Assembly: GCA_029237695.1 (NCBI GenBank)
Contig: CM055265.1
Location: 39,172,058-39,236,057 of the forward strand
DNA length: 64,000 bases
Direction of reading: 5' to 3'
Origin: Conchocele bisecta
Lineage: Eukaryota > Mollusca > Bivalvia > Lucinida > Thyasiridae
The number at the start of each line of letters is the position of its first letter. The first letter of the stretch is position 1. The notes below the pieces were generated by a model, which ran no database searches, was not told the origin of the DNA, and worked only from the letters and a program-made list of their open reading frames with translations. A program made the position numbers and the translations under genes. Below, piece by piece: positions 55,701 to 64,000 of the stretch.

Positions 55701-58700
55701 GTCTACTGTTGTTTATTGAATGCTATTTTGGGCCGATCTTTTGCAAACACTTTACTGCTTGTGTATGCAAATGATCCGTGATAAAAAAACATTCACTAGC
55801 AATAAAAATGCTCCATGGTTGTGAAGTTGTGGTTGTCAAGATTAATTATAGCATAGTAAAATAAACACGTTTACAATGGAAATGTCGAGACAAAGACGAG
55901 ACGGTGTGTAATATTCAGTTTAATTAACAGTTTATTTATTTATGTATGCATACATGTACATATTGACATAAAATAAGTAATTCTTTATATTTATTTATTT
56001 GATATTTCTTCCAGAAGGCCATAGTCCCATGTAAACATCAATCAATGGTGTCATTCCTAAATGGAACATTCCTAAATGGAATTTTTCTTTCCCTCGAACT
56101 ACGCCTGACTCAAACTACTTTTATTCGAGTCAGTTGCCACTTTTAGAGATCGATCTTCCACTGTATATTTGTGGTCTGTTTATTGTTTTCTGCAGCATGA
56201 TAAAGGTACCACACATTTTGTATTGCTTTTTGATACTCGCTACTTCTGATTGGGTTTTTGGCAATTTTAATTGGGTATTTAAACAAATACGCAAGGTTAT
56301 CTGGAGCGCTGGTACATGTGAAGTATCCTGAAGTATCCTGAAGATCCGATAGACAGTAGTAGAGTTATCGCATGGGAACAAATTAAATGTGATATAAACA
56401 ATCTATTTTAAGCACCTGTGACCTTGTCCTAGAGATGAAATCCACATTCAACAGGAAGGAATGTACAATGTTTCGCAAAGATCTAATAGACGGTAGTCGA
56501 GCTATCACACAGGAAACAAACGTTATCAACTGACAGACGGGGTAAACACTATATATGTCCCTGACAACTATCGTTGTGGTGAGATAATGAGTCACAATCA
56601 TGCAACAGAGCATAGATGATCACTTGCCTGCTTCCAACCCGTCGACATAAACCCTTCGACAGCAGTTTGACACGCGGCCCAGTAGTCTCCGTATGTGAGA
56701 TGGTCCGTGTTGCGAACTAGTGTCCCCAGCCTGTCAATGATATATATACATAATAGACACAGATCTCAGAAACTAAGTTCATTTGCTGCTCTGGAGTTAT
56801 GATGTGACGGTCTCCTCCAGTTCAGATGAAAGCAACGATGCTTTGTAGCACGAGCAGAATGAAAAATTTACGCCATTTACGGAAAATATTGTAAATTTTG
56901 TAAACGTATTTCATGAAATTACGCAGATGTCCGAAGGTACAAAATCAAATGGCGTCTTAATTATATATACAGTAAAATCGTGAAGGCCCGAAATGCGATG
57001 GCTTGTAATGACAGGCTCGCTCGAAATAGCATCGCAGTCCCGATAATTTTCCCTATATGTTTAATTTAATTTACATGCGATGGCTCAAAATGCAACTCCT
57101 CGAAAAATGCGATCCCTCGAAACATTGTTCAAGTCCCGTGGACTCATTTCTCGCTATTTTGCTGTACGATGACTCGAAAGTCATGTCGAAGTTTGTGTTT
57201 GGCTAATTTTCACACCTCCGCATCCAACTTATTACGATCAAAGGCCGAGCCGCGCTCTACCTGTCTATAAATTTGTGGTTTCTTTGCAAGTCCAGTTAAT
57301 TGCCTAAAGTGGTGCAATTTGAACGTTAACGTTGTTGATTGCGATCAACGATTTGCGGCGATTTATTAAATATTCTGGGTTTCGGCCACTCGGCGCATTT
57401 AAGAGTCTGTCGTAAGTCATTGGTCGTTTTTCGTGGTAACTCACGGGTTATACTCGGTAACCAGAGTATCACAGGAACAACCACAGTCGTTGCTCGGGTT
57501 GAAGTTGAGTTGGAACACTAGTAACCCACGTTCTAGTGGTCCTCGTGTTATTCGTATGGCTACCCGGGAGTTACAACGAAAAATGCCCATTAATAATACC
57601 GCACTTCCTAGTTAGGCAGACATAAAGGATTTGCTCTACTGAATTTCCGATCAGTGCAGCATTAAATCGGCCTCGACAGCTATTCATGATGAATAATATA
57701 GTGAAATAGTAAACCCATATCAAGTTACAGGAGTCTGCAGAGTCTGCAGTTGATCAGCGTTTATACTGGTTAAGTAAAGCACGTTTTGTGCAACATTTTA
57801 CGATTCATGACTGATTCCCGATTTTTTATGGGCGCCGATTCACAACATCGTTTCAGCTGGGCCCATACATATGTATATGTAGCTGTGACTGAAGAAATGG
57901 GTCTTATGTGTTAAACGTTTTGAGACCAGTGTAGATCCAGATCAGCATGTGCATCCGCACAGTCTGATCAAGATCTGCACTGTTCACCATTCCATCAATG
58001 AAATACCCGTCACGTAACAAGCAATATAAGTAATTATCAGGCTATACAAATCCCATAAGCCACATGTCTCCAGTGTCAGCCACAATTGCGCTCGACTGAC
58101 CTTTCCATGATGGGTAAGACCTGTAACTCATGTTCGGCCATCACTTCGTCACCCATACGTGCCAACATCCGTGCTACAGTTGTGTGGGCTGTCAGCAGAC
58201 ACAGCAACGGCGGGGAATTACTCTCGCCTCGGCTCGACAGCATGCCTGTAACATATATGAGACACGCCATGTGATTTTGTACCTTCAGACATCTGCATAA
58301 TTTCACGAAATACGTTTACAAAATTTACAATATTTTCTGTAAATGTCGTCAAAAGTTGACAGGCGGAATATGTACTCTGAAAATTTTGTCAACTTTTGAC
58401 GATATTTATGAAAAATATTGTTAATATGAAGCAGTTTCTTATGTAGCTGTGACTGGAAAAATGGGGTTTATGGGTTTTGTGACCAGTGTAACTCCTGAAC
58501 AAAAAGCACACTCATGTAGCCTGATAATAATGATCTGTATTCCTTCTTAGAAGCATGACGGGTGTTTCAGTGATGGCATGTCAAACAGTCCTGGGGGCCG
58601 TTTCACTAAGCTTCGTACGACTAAAATGTCTGTAAGTGCAAAATGATAGAGGGTGAATTTCACATTAACAATGTGTTCTTGTAAACAATTATTGGATTTA

Positions 58701-61700
58701 CATTTATTGAGCATAGGCTGCATATGCAGCCTATGCTCAATAAATGTAAATCCATTAATTGAAATTTACAGACTATTCTAAATATGCACTTACAAACATT
58801 TTAGTCGTACAAAGTTTAGTGAAACGGCCCCCAGATCCTGGTCAGACTGTGCAGATGCATAAGGGGATCTGGATCTACACTGGTTGCAAAACTCATAACC
58901 CCCATTTCTCCAGTCACAGCCATACATAGTATAACAAAACTTGGAAAATCGTGAGTACATGTACGTTGAATCTTCCAATTTACCAAGACTGGTTTACACG
59001 CTATTTTTCAAAAATTAGATTTTTAGTAAACAAGAGCAAGTGAACAGAGGCCGGGCATATCAAAAATGGATTTTTTTTTCTCAAAATCATGAAACTACAA
59101 GTATTGACAAATACAGTAACAACTCCATACAGATCCAGATGCGATGGCATATTTATAACAAGTTGACTCGTCCAGATCTTCAGAGTTTGCAAATGTCGGC
59201 TTTATTGTCTGTCGGGTTCAAAGGGTAACAAATAATATACATGTTGTAGAAACTTTAATGCAGAACACAACACAACTTACCTTCCTCAAACTGTGATTCA
59301 ATGTCAGTCATCTGACAATCAAGCTCCGTTTTCAGCGATCCTAATGTGTCGTCAAGTTGCATCGAGTATGCTGGTATATCGAGCTTCAGCTTGGAGCGAT
59401 CGGCCTTGCTTCTGTCGCGACCGCATTCCAGGGCACACGCCAACTCTGATGACCCATTCTGCTGCGTGCTGTCAGCATGCTCGCTGTACTCCTGTCGGCA
59501 ACATATGTGACTGTGACTGGAGAAATGGGGCTTACGGGATTTGTGACAAGTGTAGCTCCTCGGCAAATAGCATACTCCTGATTTATATTGCTTGTTATTG
59601 CATGACAGGCGTTTCAGTAATGGAATCGCGAACAGTGCAGATCCTGATCAGACTGTGCGGATGCTCAGGCTGATCAGGATCTACACTGGTTGCAAAACCA
59701 ATAAGCCCCATTTCTCCAGTCACAGCCACATATAGGGAGTACAAGTTTAGTGTCACGTGAGGCTTGGGAACATGTTCGGTCAGGCTTGGCAAGCCAATTA
59801 ATTGATTGATTGGTGTTTTACTGCATTCAACAACAGATTCATATATGCAGGTACTGCATAATCAGCACTAAATTACAATGAAAACATTAAGCTGTAACAG
59901 GCAGGGATTCTGCTGGCGATCGCCACTGTCGCAATTGGCGATACAAATAAACAATTGGCGATAAAAAATTATAATTTTCAAAAAAAAAAAATTTTTTTGA
60001 AGTGGCGATTTTTTTATTTTCCCCAGCGTAATCCCTGAACAGGTAATAACCTGGGGGCCGTTTCACTAAGCATTGTACAACTAAAATGTTCGTACATGTA
60101 AGTGCAAAATTATGATAGTCTGTAAATTTCACATTAACAAAGTTTTCTTGTAAACAATTATTGGATTTACATTTATTGAGCATAGGCATACTTTATAATC
60201 TGTCGAAAATATTATTTTTTCAGGTGACGCAGTTAATTACTGTCTGTTTCACGAAACATGCCCACATTTTACGGCCATGTAAACAATGCAAAAATATCTA
60301 AAAATTTAAGAATGAGCCTTCTTTTTATTTCTTGAAATTTGGTCAAATATTGATTTTACTAAGATAAATTGATTTCTCTATGGGAATTTAACATGGGGGA
60401 AAAGGAGGTGGAGTAGCTGAGGGAGCCGTCAAAAAACAAAAAGAAATGGAAATTGCTTCCGAAACCTGGCTAGATAGCTTGGAAATGATTTAACTAAGAA
60501 AACAAAAGTTAAATTTTGAAAATCGGTCCACTATTTCTGAAATTAGAAAAAAATTCCCATATTTAAATCCCCAGACATCTTCACACTCTGTGAAGATGTC
60601 TATAGGGATTTAACATGGGGAAATTGTATTTTTGTAATAAAATAAATACTGGACCAAATTTAAAAAAATAAAAAGAAGGCTCATTCTTAAATTTTCATTT
60701 AATTTAATATTATTGAAAACAATATCGTTTTTGCATTGTTTATATAGCCGTAAAATTTGGGCAGCTTTTGTGAAACAGACAGTAGTATAAAATATATACA
60801 ATAACAAAATAGCATGCCTCATTTGCATATGAAAATAGCCTGATACCACCGTGCGTCACTATCAATAAAATAAATATTACTAATTACCACTCATTTGAAC
60901 CGTCTCGACGAGACGCATAGAAGGAAAGTATTTATGATTTTCTGCCAACATAATGGCGTATCCTCATACATTTTATCAACATCAAAGCTGGATACAGTGC
61001 CAGCATGTATTGTGTCGATGTATAGCGAGTTACCTGATGAACATCCATAGCTGCTTCATGTGTCTCCATGTCCAGTAGTTGGTCATCCACTAGGAGGTTT
61101 ATATCATCGACGGCTGTCGATCTTTCCCCATTTGCCTCAACATCCTCACTGAGCTTATAGTCCAGATCGGACTGCATTGATAACGCAGGTGTCCATGGGG
61201 AGCTCTGACGCAAATTAAGAAATCCATTCTGAAAACTTACACTACCAATGCTTTGCAAACTCGAAGCATTAGATACTTCATATTCGTCATCTGCATCCCA
61301 ATTATAGTTATAATCACCGGAACTGCTTATGTCACTGTTTAGTCGATATAACATATGTGGGGATTTGCGTGGACTGACAGGTGATATCGGTAATGGTGAA
61401 TTAACTGACGACAGGCTTGCTGCTTTTGCGAAGTCTGGTTTTGTAAACTGTGTTGGACTGTCTGGTGTCAGTGGCAAACTCTGTATGCTGTCTTCATTCT
61501 GAAGGTTTTGTTTGTATCTATAGTTCACATTATCTTCAGACTCGGCCAAACTTCGGAAAGCGGATTGTTTGCTTAGGTACTTTAACTTAGGTGGCCTTGT
61601 AGGAATGTTGGAAACATCATAAGAAGTACTTTTGCTCAGTTTACATGCAGGTCCCTTCCAAAACTGGTCACTCATTGACAGGTCTGAACTGACACTCGCT

Positions 61701-62169
61701 GGAGATTGTATCAAATGATCAGTATATAAAACTGGTGGCAACAAATTCATGAAGTTTAACATCATATATTTGGTCTCGAGAAGAAATTCATCCGATTTGG
61801 ACGCCTCAGCACCCGAATGAGCAACTTTTGCTTTTGATTTGAATACTTCTGTTTCTGACTTGGGCACTATTGGTTCTGTGTTATATTTCTTTGCTTCTGA
61901 TGTGAATATTTCTGTTTCAGATTTGGATATGTTTATTTCTTGCGTAGCTCCTTCTACATTAGATGTGGATACCTTTTGTTCTGCAGTAGATGATTCTGAT
62001 TTGGATGCTTCAATTTCTGGCTCTAAGGTGGTTTTCTTTGAATCCCCATCCAACTCGTGATCAGCACTAAACTCACCATTGTTGTCATGGCAGCCTGGTG
62101 CAGACACATCATGCTCAGCCATTAGATCTGTGCTTACATGTGGTTCCGTATAACGAAAACCATGTGCAA
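48100..62169 (-). CDS. BCL2L13: BCL2L13 (Bcl-rambo) homologue, greatly enlarged, 5' end uncertain
   Basis: Six minus-strand exons (62169-61034, 59491-59281, 58245-58101, 56730-56628, 54046-53903, 49713-48100) join in phase into 1116 residues, against about 485 for human BCL2L13 (recalled). Diagnostic matches: ETKYMMLNFMNLL to the mammalian ETKYVVLSYLGLL start; LTYGDYWAACQTAVE..MSTGW to the VTYQAF.EC...V..SGW helix; FIIQQGGW to the near-identical BH2 motif; a long acidic Ser/Thr extension; and a C-terminal hydrophobic anchor. BCL2L13 is an outer-mitochondrial-membrane member of the BCL2 family and a mitophagy receptor that recruits ATG8/LC3. Extra length lies between the N-terminal motif and the BCL2 helices (about 250 residues) and in the C-terminal extension. 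The first exon(s) were not found. Family identity is strong; function in this animal is inferred. Confidence 0.88.
49793..50216. mobile_element. MITE with CAAGGTGCATGATCACGTGG ends, copy 2, with inner hairpin
   Basis: caaggtgtatgattacatgg to ccacgtgatcatgcaccttg. A hairpin (gaagaatcaatttccgtgtc and complement) is nested in its middle. It ends 79 bp upstream of the acceptor of BCL2L13 exon F. Confidence 0.7.
50266..50808 (+). mobile_element. Helitron-like element, CTAGATTTGTCAG head, complete
   Basis: Head CTAGATTTGTCAGTAAGCGA; gacggacacatggacggatg microsatellite; tail hairpin ataccccccccccacaac...ggggggtataa. Flanks A|T. A small MITE (50584-50742) with CAAATGGATAC ends is inserted inside. 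Confidence 0.65.
50584..50742. mobile_element. Small MITE nested in the Helitron-like element
   Basis: tacaaatggatacttatgtg and cacatatgtatccatttgta are inverted ends; inner cctattgttct words are also inverted. Confidence 0.6.
50849..53675 (+). mobile_element. Outer Helitron-like element, split by a second one
   Basis: Head CTAGATTTGTCAGCAAGCGA at 50849 and tail hairpin atgccccctccactatcgtggtggggcataa at 53645-53675, with 53397-53640 as its continuing body. The interior is occupied by the 51066-53396 element. Confidence 0.5.
51066..53396 (+). mobile_element. Helitron-like pearl-type element with ~14 tandem ~166-bp units
   Basis: Head CTAGAAATGTAGCCTGTCGG; units with aaggtttcgaaagcaccaag, tctgtgaccttgaccctggg, gcgggggcgggacgaatgtg, ggtagaggaccattggagca and gtgaagcagatccgagcaag. 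Starts at about 51177, 51347, 51675, 51843, 52009, 52181, 52652, 52818 and 53153, plus disordered units. A (GTAC)n microsatellite at 53309-53345 and the hairpin tatgccccccTCACCATTCGgtggcgggggcataa end it. Confidence 0.75.
53755..53852. repeat. Fragment related to the element at 60240-60782
   Basis: Shares gattttgaaaatcggcccac, tctgaaattagaaaaattt and ctgtgaagatgtctatggtg. Confidence 0.5.
53903..54046 (-). CDS. BCL2L13: BCL2L13 exon E, BH2-like IIQQGGW
   Basis: Acceptor atgcttgcag ends at 54047; 48 codons, phase 0 to 0. It codes VALLMVIGQRAAWHAFQQCR then helices ending in VAADFIIQQGGW. The last motif is nearly identical to the BH2 motif of BCL2L13 and decides the family. The donor is TGG|GTTCGT. 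Reading through would give nine residues and a stop, whereas splicing to exon F gives GGW-RAVMNFDL, parallel to GGW-GTVFSLE in mammals. Confidence 0.87.
54312..54472. mobile_element. Fold-back element next to TTAA
   Basis: GGTTAACTGTATTGTAATTTT on the left pairs with AAAATTACAATGCGGTTAACC; inner arms gataggtcggaaaa / ttttccgacctatc. Both ends carry TTAA. Confidence 0.6.
54480..54930. other. Intron sequence, nothing recognised
   Basis: No shared repeats or motifs seen. A short TTAA-like hairpin remnant (tcattagaattgtctccttg) follows at about 54970-55010. Confidence 0.3.
55057..56163. mobile_element. pogo/Tigger-like non-autonomous transposon with tandem duplication
   Basis: CAGTAGAAGATCGATCTCT on the left and the complement of CAGTGGAAGATCGATCTCT on the right (one mismatch), both next to TA. 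About 165 bp (tacctaaaactcgaactacg ... gtgtgaatatcacgattg) is directly duplicated at 55156-55320 and 55321-55485. No transposase frame is visible. Confidence 0.75.
56628..56730 (-). CDS. BCL2L13: BCL2L13 exon D, GC-type donor
   Basis: Acceptor attgacag ends at 56731. Phase 2 in, 0 out. It codes RLGTLVRNTDHLTYGDYWAA then CQTAVEGFMSTGWKQ, matching the mammalian helix that ends in 'SGWNKI' where the BH1 region lies. The donor is CAG|GCAAGT, a GC-AG intron with otherwise perfect consensus. No GT donor nearby preserves the frame and motif. Confidence 0.82.
56970..57600. mobile_element. Truncated reverse copy of the 6709-7864 transposon
   Basis: cagtaaaatcgtgaaggccc next to TA, followed by the same order of words as the reverse complement of 6709-7864 down to acaacgaaaaatgcccatta. 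The other terminus is missing. Confidence 0.65.
57883..58083. mobile_element. MITE family D, copy 4, against BCL2L13 exon C
   Basis: gtgactgaagaaatgggtct to catgtctccagtgtcagcca. It ends within 20 bp of the exon C donor at 58100. Confidence 0.7.
58101..58245 (-). CDS. BCL2L13: BCL2L13 exon C
   Basis: Acceptor atgttacag ends at 58246; donor GAAAG|GTCAGT (a weaker GTCAGT site). Phase 1 in, 2 out. It codes GMLSSRGESNSPPLLCLLTA and the helix ARMLARMGDEVMAEHELQVL, fitting the 'CLAHLGEKVSQEL' region of the family. Repeats abut both sides of the exon, within 20 bp. Confidence 0.8.
58251..58435. mobile_element. MITE family N, copy abutting exon C acceptor
   Basis: tatatgagacacgccatgtg starts 6 bp upstream (minus-strand sense) of the exon C acceptor; the far end is truncated. 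Confidence 0.65.
58443..58922. mobile_element. MITE family D, copy 5, split by MITE M
   Basis: gctgtgactggaaaaatggg to ccatttctccagtcacagcc, with the family M copy (58591-58834) between caaacagtcc and atcctggtca. Confidence 0.75.
58591..58834. mobile_element. MITE family M, copy 10, nested
   Basis: ctgggggccgtttcactaag to gtttagtgaaacggccccca. Confidence 0.85.
59281..59491 (-). CDS. BCL2L13: BCL2L13 exon B
   Basis: Acceptor ttgccgacag ends at 59492; donor GAAG|GTAAGT. Phase 0 in, phase 1 out. It codes EYSEHADSTQQNGSSELACA, then a charged helix with LKLDIPAYSMQLDDTLGSLK and TELDCQMTDIESQFEEG. The last part resembles the 'LD......KTEI..EL..LDKEI' helix of mammalian BCL2L13. An unrelated repeat ends about 15 bp upstream of the acceptor. 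Confidence 0.82.
59506..59735. mobile_element. MITE family D, copy 6, next to exon B acceptor
   Basis: gtgactgtgactggagaaat to catttctccagtcacagcca. The boundary is 14 bp from the acceptor AG of BCL2L13 exon B. Confidence 0.7.
60051..60187. mobile_element. MITE family M, left half only
   Basis: ctgggggccgtttcactaag ... ttacatttattgagcatagg, ending at the hairpin centre. Confidence 0.75.
60240..60782. mobile_element. TA-flanked MITE with ~90-bp inverted ends
   Basis: CTGTCTGTTTCACGAAAC and the complement, next to TA. The arms also share attttacggc, aacaatgcaaaaa and taagaatgagccttcttttt. Inner hairpin catcttcacactctgtgaag. Confidence 0.7.
61034..62169 (-). CDS. BCL2L13: BCL2L13 exon A: Ser/Glu repeats, ETKY motif, Pro-Ser-rich linker
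   Basis: Acceptor tctgtttgcag ends at 62170; donor CAG|GTAACT follows 61034. The first ATG is at 62122, but the frame is open upstream to the acceptor (AHGFRYTEPHVSTDL then Met), so the exon may be internal and entered in phase 1. Residues 1-115 from that Met are a Lys/Ser/Glu-rich segment with imperfect repeats (SKSETEIFTSEAK, PKSETEVFKSKAK). ETKYMMLNF follows at 116-124 (61777 downwards), the conserved BCL2L13 start. Residues 130-363 are disordered and rich in SP/TP (PLTPDSP, SPLPISPVSPRKSP), suggesting proline-directed phosphorylation. Confidence 0.82.
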
Positions 62170-62317
62170 CTGCAAACAGACAATGTAAGTCATATTAAAA
62201 TGATATCAGATGTGTACTAAAACATAACAAAAGAAAATGACTATTGGTGTAATGTTAGAAATCCTCCCCTCCCCCACCATACTCTCATTCAAACTTTCAT
62301 GTTATTTTGTACCTAAC

Positions 62318-62600
62318 AAGATGTGCGATATTTCATGAAAAATATTGACAGTATTTCAAAGTTTCAATTGATTCCACATATGCAAATTTTGTAAGCTTTT
62401 GACTTTGTTTGCAAAAAAAAGTTTTGTTTTTTTTGCAAACAAAGTCAAAAACTTACAAAATTTGAATATGTGGAATCAATTCCACATTTGTCATGAAACT
62501 TTCATCAACTTTCGACATCATTTACGGAAGATATTGTAAACTTTGTACCGGTATTTCTCATGAGATATCGTACATCAAATCACATGGCTTGTCTCATTTT
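62318..62600. mobile_element. Diverged family N element with hairpin
   Basis: gatatttcatgaaaaatatt ... caaatcacatggcttgtctc, with an inner hairpin built on cttttgactttgtttgcaaa and its complement. Confidence 0.5.
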
Positions 62601-62662
62601 ACAACAAACTACTTAAATATAAGACAATAAAACCAGCATATTATATCTAAAATATATTCAAC

Positions 62663-62960
62663 TTTATTTCATCAACATTGCAAAGTATTATTTTCGGGCA
62701 AAGTATACTTTGAGGGAGCAATCATTTATTTTTCCTGAAATGCATTATTTCATATAAATCTAACAACTGCATATATTTGATGATTAAAAGTATGCAGAAT
62801 TATTATACTGAATTTATTACATAATCACAGCCAAAATTGGCTGTGATAATGTAATAAATTCAGTATAATAAAAATTAATAAATTTATCCTTAAATTGAAA
62901 ATTTCTCCCTCAAAGTATACTTTGCTAGAAAAGTATACTTTGCAATGTTGGAAGGCTACT
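62663..62960. mobile_element. MITE family P, copy 8
   Basis: atttcatcaacattgcaaag to gcaatgttggaaggctac; core slightly diverged. Confidence 0.8.
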
Positions 62961-63172
62961 GGTACATGCAAAACATAAATTTATTCTGTCAAATACTGAT
63001 TTTACTATTACATGTAATTACAAAACAAGAAATGTGACATACAGATACAGTTTTGAAGGTATTTAAAGAAAAGTAGGTCAATGTCACCCGAATGACTAGG
63101 AATCAATGTAAGGAAGAAACTGATAAAGTTTGGCGAACATCCGACTAACGTATCAGGAGATACATGTACATG

Positions 63173-63341
63173 GAGCGAGTGGCCTGAGGCGACGGACTGC
63201 TGATCTTATGGTCGTGGGTTCGAGCCTCACCCGAGGTATGCATTGTGTCCTTGAGCAATACATGTTATTGACACTGTTTCAGTCCACCCAGCTGTAAATG
63301 AGTACCGGCTAATTACCAGGAATCTTGATTGTATTTGATTG
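63173..63341 (+). mobile_element. tRNA-derived SINE
   Basis: A tRNA-like head gagcgagtggcctgaggcga (A-box-like TGGCCTGAGG) and B-box GGTTCGAGCC about 45 bp later, then a conserved-looking middle (tgtgtccttgagcaa, tttcagtccacccagctgta). Possible target duplication CATGTACATG at 63163-63172 and 63342-63351, though this word is self-complementary and common here. No CCA end or complete cloverleaf, so not a functional tRNA. Confidence 0.65.
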
Positions 63342-63431
63342 CATGTACATGTACTTATGAATAAAATATGATGCTGCAATAATTTAAGGGAAAGCACTAA
63401 CAAAAGGGCTGAAGAAACTGACGAAGTTTAC

Positions 63432-63660
63432 TTAACCCTTTCCCTGATAGAAACGACTTTTCACGCCTCTGCAGAAGATGTCTTTAGAAAACATTGTGGG
63501 AAAAGGAGAAATTGCTTGTAACAAGCAATTTCTCCTTTTCCCACAATGTTTTCTACTCTATCAGATAATTTAACCATCATTTGACCCAGCATTTGATTCT
63601 TTTATTCAGATGTTTTCGATTTGGAAGAGTCGAAATATCGCAAAACAGCGAAAGGGTTAA
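63432..63660. mobile_element. TTAA-flanked MITE, variant 3
   Basis: TTAACCCTTTCCCTG and GCGAAAGGGTTAA ends; central hairpin ggagaaattgcttgtaacaa with 25+ bp arms. Confidence 0.65.
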
Positions 63661-63786
63661 AGGGGCATATCAGGATGTTATGAAAAAATACTATACAAAA
63701 TAACAGAAACGAGGCAGAGCCACGAAGGCCAGGTTTTTTCCAAGCATAGACACTTGGATAACATAATTATACCCACTTTTTGTAGA

Positions 63787-63960
63787 CTAGATGGCCGTGG
63801 CCTGCATGTCGCGCCTTGGGGCGAGGCATGGACACTAAAAAAATAGATATAGTAGATGGAAAAACTTTAACCAAAAAACTTTAACCGGACACACGGACGA
63901 ACGGACGGACGTACGCCAAAATGCCGACGATATCACGCTTTCCGCAAGCAGGTGTGACAA
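63787..63960 (+). mobile_element. Minimal Helitron-like element, 174 bp
   Basis: Head CTAGATGGCCGTGGCCTGCA; ggacgaacggacggacgtac microsatellite; tail gatatcacgctttccgcaagcaggtgtgacaa. Flanks A|T. No tandem core. Same head and tail type as the minus-strand element 24407-26244. Confidence 0.6.
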
Positions 63961-64000
63961 TGATGATAAACACCCATGAAGTATCAAGGTATTGGGTGAA

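Noticed and set aside
58790..58978. Minus-strand frame between exons B and C as an extra BCL2L13 exon
   Set aside because: Entirely within MITE D and MITE M sequence, and exon B-C phases already match without it.
63173..63245. Functional tRNA gene
   Set aside because: A- and B-box-like words are present, but the acceptor stem does not pair and the sequence continues into a SINE body.

Overview
The window is eukaryotic genomic DNA, almost certainly from a bivalve mollusc. Evidence: exons with GT-AG boundaries separated by kilobase introns, very dense short palindromic transposons, several SINE families, and Helitron-like elements with ~160-bp tandem cores, tetranucleotide microsatellites and a terminal hairpin, the layout described for bivalve 'pearl' elements. 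The species was not determined.

Two genes can be assembled, and they are transcribed towards each other. (1) Plus strand, 948-19572: the last nine visible exons of a STAND NTPase with an NPHP3-type NACHT module (Walker A in exon 1, Walker B in exon 3) and a cysteine-rich, probably zinc-binding C-terminus. The 5' part lies left of the window. (2) Minus strand, 62169-48100: six exons of a greatly enlarged BCL2L13 (Bcl-rambo) homologue. It has an ETKY-type N-terminal motif, helices ending in the BH2-like IIQQGGW motif, a 537-residue low-complexity extension with candidate LC3-interacting motifs, and a C-terminal membrane anchor. All exon phases match in both genes. I see no third host gene.

The introns and the ~28.5-kb interval 19573-48099 are mostly mobile-element remains. 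They include: an abundant MITE with GGGGCCGTTTCACTAAAC ends (about 11 copies); an ~300-bp MITE with a perfect palindromic core (8 copies); TTAA-flanked piggyBac-like MITEs; a fold-back family whose hairpin is open in both directions; SINE-like retroposons with CACT or CAAA tails and clear target duplications; a tRNA-derived SINE; pogo/Tc1-like non-autonomous transposons flanked by TA; a decayed Tc1-like transposase gene; and nested Helitron-like elements that begin CTAGA and end in a hairpin plus RTATAA/GCATAA. Many insertions are nested, which gives a relative chronology. Several MITEs lie within 8-25 bp of splice sites of the two genes.

Most open frames in the window are repeat shadows. The most unusual observations are the size and possible exitron of the BCL2L13 homologue, the zinc-tailed NACHT protein, in-situ amplification of a Helitron terminal hairpin, and a nuclear-receptor-like AGGTCA motif shared by otherwise different tandem cores.
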